From: Sisyra terminalis
Taxonomy: Eukaryota; Arthropoda; Insecta; Neuroptera; Sisyridae
DNA length: 64,000 bases
Assembly (NCBI GenBank): GCA_958496175.1
Contig: OY292276.1
Span: forward strand, 50,295,080-50,359,079
Direction: 5' to 3'
The notes beneath the pieces are model-generated. The model was not told the DNA's origin. It worked only from the letters and a program-made list of their open reading frames with translations, and did not search any database. Shown here piece by piece: positions 12,140-22,806 of the stretch (position 1 is the first letter of the stretch; the number at the start of each line of letters is the position of its first letter). The position numbers and the translations under genes were made by a program.

Positions 12140-12196
12140 TTTTTACTCGCGACGTTTCGGCCCGTTTATTAAGCCTTCATCAGGCGTTTATACACA
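12140..12196 (-). ncRNA. intact hammerhead-like ribozyme, family 3 (outer left)
   Basis: On the minus strand: CTGATGA (12177-12183), extra A, GGC/GCC stem II with a U·G-rich extension, then GAAACGTC ending at 12151. Stem I starts with CGC/GCG. All consensus core residues are present. C17 is the complement of 12151. Confidence 0.7.
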
Positions 12197-12440
12197 ATGG
12201 CTTTAACCTTGTCAACAATAATCCTTGACATTAAATGCGGTCCCTTCGAAATCGAATTTTTCAAACGGTATGCAGCCTCTAATCGATAACTACTCAACCG
12301 ATTTTTATGTTATTAACTTCATTTTGTCCACTAATAATATCTTTAATAAATAATGGTAAAATTTCAGATCTTGAACAGTGATAACAGATTAATACAAATT
12401 CTCAGAGGACAAGGATCAAAAATAAGCAGTTAAAACTTGA

Positions 12441-12496
12441 TTTTTACTCGCGACGTTTAGGCCCCTTTATTAAGCCTTGATCAGGCGTTCATAAAC
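12441..12496 (-). ncRNA. inactivated hammerhead-like motif, family 3 (inner left)
   Basis: Same unit as the copy at 12151, but the core reads CTGATCA (G8 changed to C) and TAAAC (G12 changed to U). Both changes hit residues that act directly in catalysis, so this copy should be dead. Confidence 0.7.
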
Positions 12497-12647
12497 AATG
12501 ACTTAAACTTTGTCAACAATAATCCTTGTCATGATTCATTTTTATGGATATGGTACAGTTATTGTAGTATTATTGTTTTTATTAACTGTACAGTATCCAT
12601 AAAAATGAATCATAACAAGGATTATTGTTGACAAGGTTAAAGCCATT

Positions 12648-12704
12648 GTTTATGAACGCCTAATGAAGGCTTAATAAAGGGGTCGAAACGTCGCGAGTAA
12701 AAAT
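12648..12704 (+). ncRNA. inactivated hammerhead-like motif, family 3 (inner right)
   Basis: The core reads CTAATGA from 12660 (G5 changed to A), with GAAACGTC ending at 12692. G5 is an invariant core residue, so this copy is probably dead. Stem II is GGCT/GGTC, still pairable through wobbles. Confidence 0.7.
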
Positions 12705-12944
12705 CAAGTTTTAAATGCTTACTTTTAATCCTAGTCCTCTGCGAATTTGTAATAATTTGTTATCACTAAGGATCTGAAATTTTACCATAGTTTATTAAAG
12801 ATATTAGCAATGGACAAACTGAAGTTAACAACATAAAAATCGGTTGAGTAGTTATCGATTAGTGGTTGCATACCGTTTGAAAAATTCGATTTCGAAGGGA
12901 CCGCATTTAATGTCAAGGATTATTGTTGACAAGGTTAAAGCCAT

Positions 12945-13003
12945 TGTGTATGAACGCCTGATGAAGGCTTAATAAAGGGGCCGAAACGTCGTGGGTAAAA
13001 ATC
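12945..13003 (+). ncRNA. intact hammerhead-like ribozyme, family 3 (outer right)
   Basis: CTGATGA starts at 12958, followed by the extra A, stem II GGCT/GGCC with loop TAATAAAG, and GAAACGTC ending at 12990. Next to the core, stem I pairs the CGC at 12955-12957 with the GTG that follows the cut site (C-G, G·U wobble, C-G). It is 298 nt downstream of the copy ending at 12692. Confidence 0.7.
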
Positions 13004-13068
13004 AAATTTTAACTGCTTATTTTTGATACTAGTCTTCTGAGAATTTGTATTAATCTTTAATAAATACC

Positions 13069-14858
13069 CTTCCAGACTTACCAATAAAGCGAGGTTCCTA
13101 ATTAAAGTTTTTTACATTTAAAATTACAAAAACTTGTGTTTGAAATTTTTACAATTAGCAGAATGCAAAAAATATCCAATTCAAACTTCTATTGGTATTC
13201 AATTTATAACCTTTTTGGAAGCCATGAATCATATTATGCTTGGTCAAGTGGCACGTGACCTTTGTAATTACATAAAACTTCAATTTTGTTCAATGGAAAA
13301 ACGTACAATGGAGAAAATATCTGGTGTGGCAGTAGTAAAATGATGTCACTTTAATTTAAGCATCGTTCTAAATTAATGAATGAAAGTTTTATGTTGAAAT
13401 AAATCGACAGAGTTTTAATGAGTTAGGCGTTTCAGAGTACACAGCAGAAACAAATACCCGAATAATGTGCTATTATATTTTTAATTGGTATTTAGTGTTG
13501 TTTTTGCTCTTGTTGTTTTTTGACTTTTAAACTATGGGAAAGCAGGGGGAGGAGGTAATTGAAAATATCTGGAACGTTTTAGTAATTTAGGCAGCTAATC
13601 TGGTTTCAATTGAGTTGGTCTGAAAAAAAAATCTGTCTATAAAGTTTTATGATTGAAGTCTTCTTTTGAATTCGTTGCAAATAATTTTATCATTGCTATT
13701 AATCTGTACATTTTCTGCACCAGCAGCACTAGAAACTTTAACTTTAAAAGTGGACTAAGATATTAAGATATGTACAAATTAAATATAAATATAAATTTTA
13801 AAATAATTTCTCCATAATTATATCGATTTCTCATAATTAATAGTTCCTATATTAGTCGTAGAAAATTTCTACTTATATCAATAATTTTTTAACCAAAACA
13901 TTTGGAGAATCATATAGCCTAGTCTGGTGACTATAGGACTTAAAATTTTGGTTAGGACTTCATAATATTTAATGTATAGACGAGCAATAAGGTCTCTTTT
14001 TTAGATGAGGGGTGAAATTTGTATAAAAATTTGTTTTCAAAGTTAATAATATTATAGTTGTCGTTGTTAACTTTGTTTATGAATAAAATCGTTTATATAA
14101 GTATTTTTAAAAATCAATGAATTGAAATAGTAACAATTACTTAATGAAACTCTTATTTTGACTGAAAAACAACACGCAATCTATATCGGTTGGTTAAATC
14201 CACCGGAAACATGAAATTACATGCAGAAGTTTTTCATAGGTACTTATAACATAAATGAGCAATGCGCATTAATAAAAAAAATTTGAGAATTTATCCCTTA
14301 AAAAGGTTTAATAAAGGAAAAAAAATATTTTGATAATTATATTATTAGTAAAGTGGAGTTTAAGAAAAATTAGTTTCATCAGAGTTTTTGAAACTTATGT
14401 TCTTAAAAAGTAGGGGACGAAAATTTTTGTGAGAAATGTTTCATTTTTAAAGTTAAAAATGTTCTAGTTGATATTTAGACTATTGAAGAATTTCGAAAAT
14501 AAAAGTTTTATAAAATTGAGTTATATTTAAGGGTTGCTTTACGCAAAAAAAATATATATACATAATATGAACTAACCTTTACCTAATAGAAGTGTGAATC
14601 ATATATAAAAATCTGATAAAGAAGAATACAGTTGACTACACTGTTAAAATGAGAGAAGGGAGATTAATAAAACACTAGGGTATGGTTTTTCCTTTTGTTT
14701 TGGTAATTCGGGTAATAAACTATTATGGGGTAAAACGGCATTGGAAATTTAAGACCTAAAACCATAAAAATTTTCTTAAAAGATTTTTTAAATAACATAA
14801 ATGAAGTACAATAAGATAGTACTAGTAACTTCTCTTGAAATATTCACAGCCAACCCTG
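13069..14858. other. AT-rich DNA, no supported gene
   Basis: A 69-aa frame at 13134-13343 has a less AT-driven composition than most, but I recognise no domain and see no splice or promoter context. The rest shows nothing. Confidence 0.4.
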
Positions 14859-15049
14859 ACACAACTAGGGTTACCATTTTTTTCTGTGGAAATAAAGTGC
14901 ATTAATTATTGAAGTTATAAGAAATGTATGTCATTTTGCTAAAAAACATGTTTGGCATTACTTTTAGCAACTTTTAACAAGTAATAATCACTAAATAAAA
15001 AGACAATTCAGGTTGTTTAAGGTTGGTTTTTTATTTAATGTTTTTTAAT

Positions 15050-15104
15050 ATTCACATTAGTTACGTTTCGTTACGTATCGTAACTTCATTAGGCTTCTTG
15101 AATC
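15050..15104 (-). ncRNA. inactivated hammerhead-like motif, family 4
   Basis: Minus-strand core CTAATGA (G5 to A) with an intact GAAACGTA. The six-pair stem II (GTTACG/CGTAAC) is kept. Confidence 0.65.
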
Positions 15105-15154
15105 ACAAAAAATATAAAAGCTTTAATTTAAATTCAATAAAATGTGATTTGTGA

Positions 15155-15206
15155 TTCAAGAAGCCTGATGAAGTTACGATACGTAACGAAACGTAGCTAA
15201 TTTGAA
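15155..15206 (+). ncRNA. intact hammerhead-like ribozyme, family 4
   Basis: CTGATGA starts at 15165, then the extra A, a perfect stem II GTTACG/CGTAAC with loop ATA, and GAAACGTA ending at 15195, giving cleavage triplet GUA. Stem I pairs GC/GC and then, past an internal loop, TTCAA with TTGAA. Compared with family 2, which uses ATTAA/TTAAT and GGTC/GACC, both helices changed sequence while keeping pairing. That is covariation, and it is the strongest sign that these are RNA structures and not chance. Confidence 0.75.
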
Positions 15207-15390
15207 TATTAAAAAAATAAAATAAAAAAACCGATCTTAAGCAATCTAAATTGTCTTTTTATTCAATAATAATACTGTTAGGGTCCAAACTTTTTGCTAA
15301 CTTTTAACAAGTAATAATCACTAAATAAAAAGACAATTCAGGTTGTTTAAGGTTGGTTTTTTATTTAATGTTTTTTAATATTCAAATTAG

Positions 15391-15413
15391 CTACGTATCG
15401 TAACTTCATCAGG
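15391..15413 (-). pseudogene. deleted hammerhead-like motif, family 4
   Basis: CTGATGA is present, but about 10 bp containing the GAAAC segment is missing between two TACG words. The motif cannot fold. Confidence 0.65.
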
Positions 15414-15715
15414 CTTCTTGAATCACAAAAAAAATATAAGTTTCAATTTAAATTCAATAAAAAAATTAATACATACAGCTGTACAACTTTATAGTCTATA
15501 TTTAAATTAACTTCCATTTCTATTTTACACCAAAATTCTTACAACTTAATTTTTTTGTATGTTATAGGTAACATACATGTAAAATGAATCCTAGAGAAAT
15601 AAAATCGTGCGAAATAAAGCATTTTCGCTTACTTTATTTTTCTTATAAAGTATAGAGTACAATTACGTTAAATAACGTACAATACTTTATAATGAAGTAC
15701 GGATGGCAATCCTAG

Positions 15716-16335
15716 ACACAACTGACAAATGGTAAAAATTGGCAATTTAATGGAATCAAAATGATAGTTGAAACCATGGCAACAATCATTCAGTTCAAAT
15801 TTGAGACAATGATGGTGTTTCGTTCACACGTACGTGTTTACAATCTTTGTTCTCTGTCTTTTCCGGCATACATACGTTTGCCTATTATATTGATTTTTTA
15901 AAATCCATCGCTTCGATAGGTTTAATAAGGGAGGATTGTAAGAAATAGTACTTTTTTTGGGGAAAATCTATTGAATATTCTTTAAAAAAATAAAAAATTG
16001 CAAACGTTTTCTAAGTTTTATTTTTGAAATTTCCAAACGAATCTTGAGGTTTTAAAAGCTAAACTTTAAGGATTTGGATTTCAAAGGAAAATCGATTTTT
16101 CTTTCAAAAGCTTTAATATTAATTATCATCCACAAAGGAAAATATTTATTTTCACCTTTTATATAACCATTACAGAAGATTTTTCAGGATGAACTAAAAG
16201 TTTTGTTTTTTTAAAAGCACATACTTGAAAGCTAAAAATCGTTTTTACAGTTTTAATTTTACATTTTTTAATTAACGTTTGTTTAAACATAGTTGAGGTC
16301 AGTTTATAATAATATTGTTATAATGTTGTTAATAT
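15716..16335. other. AT-rich DNA, no feature seen
   Basis: Nothing recognisable beyond the right target duplication of the preceding element. Confidence 0.4.
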
Positions 16336-16339
16336 TGTA

Positions 16340-16396
16340 ATACTTTCAGAGCTTGAAAAAGTCTTGATAATAAAGACGAAACATCGCAAAATCAAT
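16340..16396 (+). ncRNA. variant hammerhead-like motif with U3-A8 core, family 5
   Basis: After GC (16351-16352) the core reads TTGAAAA, extra A, stem II GTCTT/AAGAC with loop GATAATA, then GAAACATC ending at 16385 and GC. Aligned with the normal copies, position 3 is U instead of C and position 8 is A instead of G. These two bases pair in the active hammerhead, so the pair is kept. The GC/GC base of stem I is present. Stem III (ACAU) is less complementary than in other families. Confidence 0.5.
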
Positions 16397-16512
16397 GATT
16401 GTTTAAATTAATTTAACTATATGCCAATTACCCGTGACCCTAATATTATTATATTAGTAAAAGTTTTGAATTAATTTATCATTTTATCATGGAAAAATTC
16501 TATGCATTATAC

Positions 16513-16790
16513 CAGTGTTTTCCAAACTGGGATGCACGCCTCCCTCAGGGCTTGTCTAAAGGAAAGCACGAATATTAATCAGGAAGAGATTTGATAAATT
16601 TTACGCTAATAGGCAACCAAATACATCTCTTTAAACGAAAACAATAAAATATAGTTATTCGTTATTTTCTGTGTATAAAAATTTATTTTAAAATTTTTTT
16701 TTAATAGATACTACTTAGTAATTTTTGTTTGTAGTATTTTACGTATTTTATAAAATGGAATGGAGGTGCCATATGATCAAATATTTTTAA
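16513..16790. mobile_element. hAT-like terminal fragment
   Basis: CAGTGTTTTCCAAACTGGG at 16513 is a typical hAT terminus. No convincing opposite end or 8-bp duplication was found, so the right border is a guess. Confidence 0.4.
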
Positions 16791-18680
16791 GAGAACTAAG
16801 GTAAAATGAAATTTACAATCTACTGTATTATACTGTTAATAAAATAATCATGTTTTTAGAGACTCATATCTACAATAAAAAAGTACCTACATATGGAATG
16901 AATGTTTAGTTGTGAAATACTTCCATAATTTTTTGAAAATACGAAAAGTGCTATTCAGGCTTTTTAATTAAATTAATAAATAAATAAAAAACCTGATTTT
17001 TTTTACTTTCCACCCTACGACAGCTTTCGTTTCCCGCGTAGTTGTATTTTATTTTTTAGTACTACCCATCCCTTTTATGGTTTTTCAGGCAAAGGTAACT
17101 CATTCTTCTTTGAAACAAGTCTAGATTTCCGGCTCTTCTTGTTCCTTTTTTCTTTAATTTTATCATTTTTTTATATATTAATAATTTAATCTGTCCAATA
17201 GTTTGTTTTTATTGTAACCACATCAAAAATGGAAAAGAAAAAGAGCGAATTATGATCTGAAAAGTCAGGAAACATCAGGTTATTTGTGTTGAAAAAAAAA
17301 ATGGATTCCCTGATAATGTAAATATAATGTTTTTGAACTTAAATGTATAGGATATAAAATATTAGATATACGGGTTATTGTTTTTGAAATGACCTTAATT
17401 CATTTCCAAATTAATGCCTCAATTATTACATGTCCAATCAAAACTTAATATTATTCATCTTATATATACAATTTAATAACAATTAAAGTAATAGCTTTGA
17501 AAGTTTAAACAATAATAACTGTAAAACTTAGTAGTTATAAACATTAAAAAGTTTAAAAATTCCTCTAAAAATAACAACTATAGAAAACGCAATTTGGTTC
17601 TCGAATACAAATATGGTTGTTAGTTGAGTTTATTTAATTCTTTAACCCACATAAACAATAATTACTTTATTATAATATTAATAAAAATATAATGGTTGAT
17701 GATTGCCTATTGTATACTTCTCTAATATGAATGTTCAAATTTATTTACTTGATTTGGATAATTATGTTTGATTCTTTGATTTGATTTTAATTTATAAACA
17801 TGTATATACGGAATATGTTTTCCATCATTTGTAATATGAATATTGTACTCACATATAATAGGAATTACTCGTATTTCAAATCAATACCATCAACAATGGG
17901 AATAATGAAATGTTAGTTGGTTTCACATATTCATTTATATAAGGTTTATATCCGGATATTGATAGGTAGTTTAATGTATGATTTACACCTCATCAGTAAC
18001 ACATTGCAACACATTAGATAATGTAATTGGAAACTGCAATATGATATTTTAAACATTTTTGTACTTATTTAAAAGGTTTCATAAATAAAGTAATTCATTC
18101 GAAATTTTTAATTTGGAATATACTTTTTATCGTTAATTGCTTAAATAATATTTGAAAGTAGCACTTGAAATTATCAATCTAATTACGACACTTGACTGAT
18201 CGTAATTCAGTGGCATTAACATTGATTGATCATATCAATTAGTCGTGAAAGATTAGATTATTAGTCGACTGATAAAATAAATACACTTTTAGATTAACAT
18301 GTAGTGCGGTACTTGAAATAGTAATTTATTAAATCAATAATGATATAAACTTTGTGTTGGAGATTTGGGTTGGAAGTTGAAAGGTTAAATATCGAAAAAA
18401 AAAATCGTTATTCATCTGGTGGATAAATTAATCATTTCGTTCACAAATCATATTCAGCTGGATTAATTGTAAAAATGTTTTTCTTGTTTACTTTCTAAAT
18501 AAATGGTATTTTACGGACTGAATTTAATTCATTAGCCTCATTTTTATTGGTTTTCTTTCGATTTCTATGTCTAATATTATAATGCATAATATTATAATCT
18601 AATAATAATAATGCAGTTTTTATAGTTAGACAAAAAAAAATTGAAAAATTGATTAAAAACTTAGTATACACATTTCAAGG
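16791..18680. other. AT-rich DNA, no feature seen
   Basis: About 1.9 kb without repeats shared elsewhere in the window, domains or RNA motifs. Confidence 0.5.
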
Positions 18681-18688
18681 GTATATCT

Positions 18689-18972
18689 CAGGGGTAAGCA
18701 AACGGTCAATCGCGAAAAGATCGATAGTTGATTGCAGGTATTTGAAATAATTTTTAATCTTTTAATTGAAAATATGTACTTAAAATTTAGCTAACAATGA
18801 AACTTGAATTTACAACAGATATTAACGATTCCCAGTGCTTCTAATACTCCTTCCTACTCATTGTCTCTTAAAATTTGTATTTGTTTTAATTGAACCCATT
18901 TTTCCAAGGTGATCGCGTATAAATAAAAAAAATTATTATAGATCATACCAGTATTAAGTTTGTTCACCTCTG
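18689..18972. mobile_element. hAT-type MITE, 284 bp
   Basis: The left end is CAGGGGTAAGCAAACGG. The right end, read on the minus strand, is CAGAGGTGAACAAACTTAAT. The flanking 8-mers GTATATCT and GTATTTAT match at six of eight positions, as expected of an old hAT target duplication. Non-coding. Confidence 0.6.
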
Positions 18973-19182
18973 GTATTTATTCTTGAGCTCAAAATAACAC
19001 GTTTTTTCCCTAAACTTGTATTTTTGAATGCACTAAAAACGATTACTTAAGCCATGTTAAATAAATCGATTTTTTTGGATATTTGCAGATTAGTTAAATA
19101 AAGGGATGGTCTATACTTCTTTTGGTCGTATTTTATCTTTTTACCCCTTTTTATCTTCTCCCAAATTGATTTTATTGATTGA

Positions 19183-19408
19183 CAGCAGCGTAGCATGGTG
19201 AGTACCGGGGAACCCATGGTCCCGGGCATTACATAAAAATGGAACGACTTTTAAGATTTAAAGATTTTATTTTGAGAAAAACACGAAAATACATTTTTGA
19301 AAATTTAAAGGCATTTGATTTTTTACTAATTTTCTTGACCAGTGATGAAAAAGGGGGGGGGGAATTTTTGGTCGATTCCGGGTGGTGAAATCGAATGCTA
19401 CGCCATTA
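19183..19408. mobile_element. small TIR element, CAG...GCGTAGC type
   Basis: The left end CAGCAGCGTAGCATGGTG and the minus-strand right end CTAATGGCGTAGCATTCG share GCGTAGCAT near the terminus. A G run lies inside at 19350. The target duplication is unclear (GATTG words on both sides). Confidence 0.4.
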
Positions 19409-19872
19409 GGGATTGGTAATTGATATGAATGAAATAATACAGTTTTATTTTTGGTGTTGCCAAGGATAGATGAGCTATTTATACCTAGGTCCGGGTTTAC
19501 AGAGGTCAACAGAGGTACGCTTTTAGGGGCGGCAAAATTTTCAAAACGCTAACATTTTAAAGGCGAAAAAATGTACAAAAAATTCCAATTCGAAAATTGA
19601 TTTTAACTAGTTTTGCCAAGAATATAATGAAACATTTTCAGTAAAGTACAATAACTATTTTTTTATTGAATTTAATTTTTCAATTATTAAACCACTGGCA
19701 ATGAGAGGGCTATCGTTCCGAGGACATTCAGAACACATTGGAGATCCTCATAATGGTAATTTTTAGAAACCTTAAAACTTTTTACTAGATTCGATCCAGT
19801 TTTAACAAAACATATTAAATCCTATGCGAATTAAAATACGTCGCACATATCATTACAACCTATTATATTAGG
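19409..19872. other. AT-rich DNA with a possible repeat fragment
   Basis: TTAGGGGCGGCAAAATTTTC near 19524 resembles the ends of some insect repeats, but no partner end was found. Nothing coding. Confidence 0.3.
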
Positions 19873-19873
19873 C

Positions 19874-20180
19874 CAGTGTTTCTCAAACTGGGTTCCATGG
19901 AACCATGGGGTTCCCCGAGATTAACGATCATATGGTTTTAAAGTATTCGTAAAATAAACTACAAAATTTTCATAAAAATGTATCAAACTATTAGTGTAAG
20001 GTATAATTGTAAATTTTTAACAAAGCCCAAATTCTTGCCATAGGTATTATTATCTATCTTTTGTTGTTTATAATAACTTTAGGTATTATATAGGTATATT
20101 AGGTATTATATGGCAAGGGTTCCAAGATCCTTAAAAACTTTCGTATGGGTTCTACAAGAAAACAAGTTTGGAAAACCCTG
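19874..20180. mobile_element. hAT-type MITE, 307 bp
   Basis: The left end CAGTGTTTCTCAAACTGGG and the minus-strand right end CAGGGTTTTCCAAACTTG are hAT-like inverted repeats. The flanking 8-mers TATTAGGC and TAGTAGGT agree at six of eight positions. GGGTTCC words are repeated inside both ends. Confidence 0.7.
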
Positions 20181-21887
20181 TAGTAGGTTGACGATTGAGA
20201 AGAGATCTTATTAAATGAACTGCTTAAAGATTCATTAGAAAATATTGGAAAATATTCGCTCCGTACAAAATATATAAAATATATTGCATTGAAGAAATTT
20301 TCAAGATGTGTAGTCTAATATTGATATTGATCTGTGGATTTTTGGAGCCCCAATGACAACTTGTTCGGGAAAAAGATCTTTTTTCACCTTAAAAAGAGTG
20401 GAAATTATTAACGTGCAAGTTAGGGTCCAGATAGACTTTATGTCCTGGCATTATTATCTATTGAACCACAATTAGTGCAAGAAATCGATTACGATTATAT
20501 AATCGATATTTTCGCGCAAACCTAGGCTAGGAAAAAGTTAATATCCTAAGCTCTAGTTGGAAAAAAGCTGTGAAAACGTTTTGTGAAAAGTAAAAAAAAT
20601 TAATATATAATTTGAATATTTGAAAATTAGATGATTTATTTGAATAACCACCTTGTTATGGAGGAATAGGGGTGACATATCAAATGGGGCACTCGCCTGA
20701 ATGATAGGAGAAATACCATTTTTTCTAAACTTTGAAATTGTCAAAATGACTATTTTTAAGAATCAATATTCAAAGGTTTCATGAATAAAAAATCTCTAAA
20801 AAATATTTTTTTGAAAAAAAAAAAACACCTGCCAAACTCTCCAAATCAACCAATAGTATTAGCTATTCAGCTAAGCTAGCTCTTTGTAGTTAGCTAATCG
20901 GGAAATCCGACCCAAAGTTGATTCCAAAATTTTGAATAGGAAATAACAGGAAAATTGGAACCAAATTTCAACCATAACTTTTATCCTTTTTTAAATTACT
21001 ACTAGAATTAAAACGGGTGATACAAGAAAGGTCAGAAGAGGCCTAAATACGTATTTAGTCGGGCATGCGAAAAAAATGAATTTTAGGTCTTTTCCAAAGT
21101 TTCTTTCATCCTTTTTAATGAATCTATAAGCATGGCATCTTCCAAACTATAAGTGGTATAATAATTCAAATTCATTCTTGTTTTCAATTTAATGAGACTT
21201 AATTTTACCAAAGACATTCCTCTTTCCAATCTCCTAATAAAACGCTAGTACAACTTTCGACATCCTGCATCATTTACCACTTAATATTAATTTTATTTTT
21301 CTTCAGTAAAATTTTATTTGTGCTCCTCAAATATTTATGTTCAAAATTTCAGACACTTGTAAAAAATATATTATCATATTTATAACGCAAAGAGATTTAA
21401 AATTTTTTCGGTATTTTGTAAGCATGTCATTTATAGCTAAACGGGCTATGAAAAATGAAAGATAATTTGTGAATGGCAAATTTATTATCTTCTTCAATCT
21501 AAAATCTCAGCTTTATTTGCAACATTAAAAATCGTCCCACTTTATAGTGGTCTATAAAGAGCGATGCTTGTCAGCATATAAAATTGAGCGAAGCTCAAAG
21601 TAGACACTTCTTTAAAACGTAATTAAATACAATAGTACTTAACGTAAATGTCAATGGGTATTAAAAAAAATAGATTGAAATTTGATAAATTTATCAGCGA
21701 TTTTACATGAAAGATTGTTTTTAAGTTTAATTTATTTAAAGGGAATGAATTATAGTTTAATTCTTAATGATTTTAGGGGTTGTTTTGAGATTGTAATGAA
21801 CTTATAGATGGAATGCAAGGAGATGCATTTGTCCACCTTTTAGGAAAAGAAATTTACTGAAAACATTTTTGACTACATTGTTATACA
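20181..21887. other. AT-rich DNA, no supported gene
   Basis: A short GCTAAGCTAGC palindrome lies near 20872. No domain or repeat pair was recognised. Confidence 0.45.
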
Positions 21888-22806
21888 AAGGATCTAGCAG
21901 GATCCACATGGCGAGTTGACCCCCAAATAGGAACCTATATCGAAACTTATGTTAAAATATCGGCTTGATATACAAACACATTTTATATACTTTTCGCGAC
22001 CAAATTCCTCTTTGCCCTTGAGATATGGGCAAAAATGTCCCTCCGCATGGCTATTTTTCAAAGTTATATATCTCAAAAACTAATTAAGCTAGAGAAGTGA
22101 AACCAACGCGAGGCTTTAGATTATTTTACAGAGTATATCATATTTTTTTTTTTTGAAATTTTTAGAAAAAAAAATTATACAAAAAAAAATCCAAAAACAA
22201 ATGAAATAATTTTTTTATGTGTTCTCTGAAAATGACAATCACGAAAAAAATATATTTTATGCTTTTACATGAGCACTATACCTCAAAAAAATTACGTGAA
22301 AAAATAGTTGGTGCAACACCTTGATAAAAAAATGAAATGTGATTTGCGCCTACTAATATACCTCGGTTTTATTTTTTTTCGAAGTGTTGCACCTTCTTTT
22401 TTTTAACAAAACTTCATTAAAAAATAGGCCACATATAGGAGCAAAACATATATTATTTTCATAATTGTAAGTCTAAGCAAACATAAAAAAAAAATCTCTT
22501 GTTTTTTGGATTTTTTTTTGTATAAATTTTTTTTCTAAAAATTTCAAAAAAATATATGATATACTCTGTAAAATAATCTAAAGCCTTGCGTTGGTTTAAC
22601 TTCTCTAGCTTAATTAGTTTTTGAGATATATAACTTTGAAAAATAGCCATGCGGGGGGACATTTTGGCCCATATCTCAAGGTCAAAGAGGAATTTGGTCA
22701 CGAAAAGTATATAAAATGTGTTTGTATATCAAGCCGATATTTTAACATAAATTTCGATATAGGCTCCTATTTGGGGGCTAACTCGCCATGTGGATCCTGC
22801 TAGACC
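21888..22806. repeat. 0.9-kb palindromic element, arms about 310 bp
   Basis: The left arm opens with AAAGGATCTAGCAGGATCC at 21888 and the right arm closes with the complement near 22806. The two arms agree over more than 300 bp, including GGCGAGTT, CCAAATAGGA and TCAAGCCGATATT. The centre (about 22210-22460) is unpaired and AT-rich. Each arm has a mirrored 60-aa open frame, on opposite strands, which follows simply from the palindrome. No transposase and no clear target duplication. Confidence 0.85.

Larger units (their letters stand above)
12116..13068. repeat. palindrome of four family-3 ribozyme units (two tandem pairs facing)
   Basis: Left half: two minus-strand units in tandem, with ribozyme cores at 12151 and 12452. 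Right half: two plus-strand units in tandem, with cores at 12660 and 12958. The centre is a hairpin at about 12545-12600. Landmarks repeated in all copies include CCTTGTCAACAATAATCCTTG and its complement, and CCATTG before the core. The tandem spacing is 301 nt on the left and 298 nt on the right. Cutting at both tandem sites would release a ~300-nt RNA, the size class known for hammerhead retrozymes. No protein is encoded. Confidence 0.85.
14965..15470. repeat. family-4 ribozyme units: inverted pair plus a third copy
   Basis: The units are minus (about 14965-15130), plus (15131-15285) and minus again (about 15290-15470). The words ACTTTTAACAAGTAATAATC and AAAAAGACAATTCAGG occur in direct repeat at about 14968 and 15299. 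In the first two units the 5' sides of the ribozymes face each other, as at 8.5 and 12.1 kb. The third unit is a direct copy of the first. Confidence 0.8.
14865..15715. mobile_element. 851-bp TIR element with 6-bp target duplication
   Basis: The left end CTAGGGTTACCAT and the right end, read on the minus strand, CTAGGATTGCCATCC form imperfect terminal inverted repeats. Both are flanked by ACACAA (14859-14864 and 15716-15721), a perfect 6-bp direct duplication. No transposase is present. The interior is mostly three family-4 ribozyme units, so this element probably served as the landing site for them, or carries them. The superfamily is not assigned. Confidence 0.6.

Noticed and set aside
12116..13068. 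CRISPR-like or satellite array
   Set aside because: Regular ~300-bp repeats are present, but they are ribozyme-bearing units in inverted tandem pairs, with no short repeats and spacers.
21894..22803. Pair of 60-aa proteins on opposite strands
   Set aside because: They are mirror images created by the palindrome, with no domain or expression signal.
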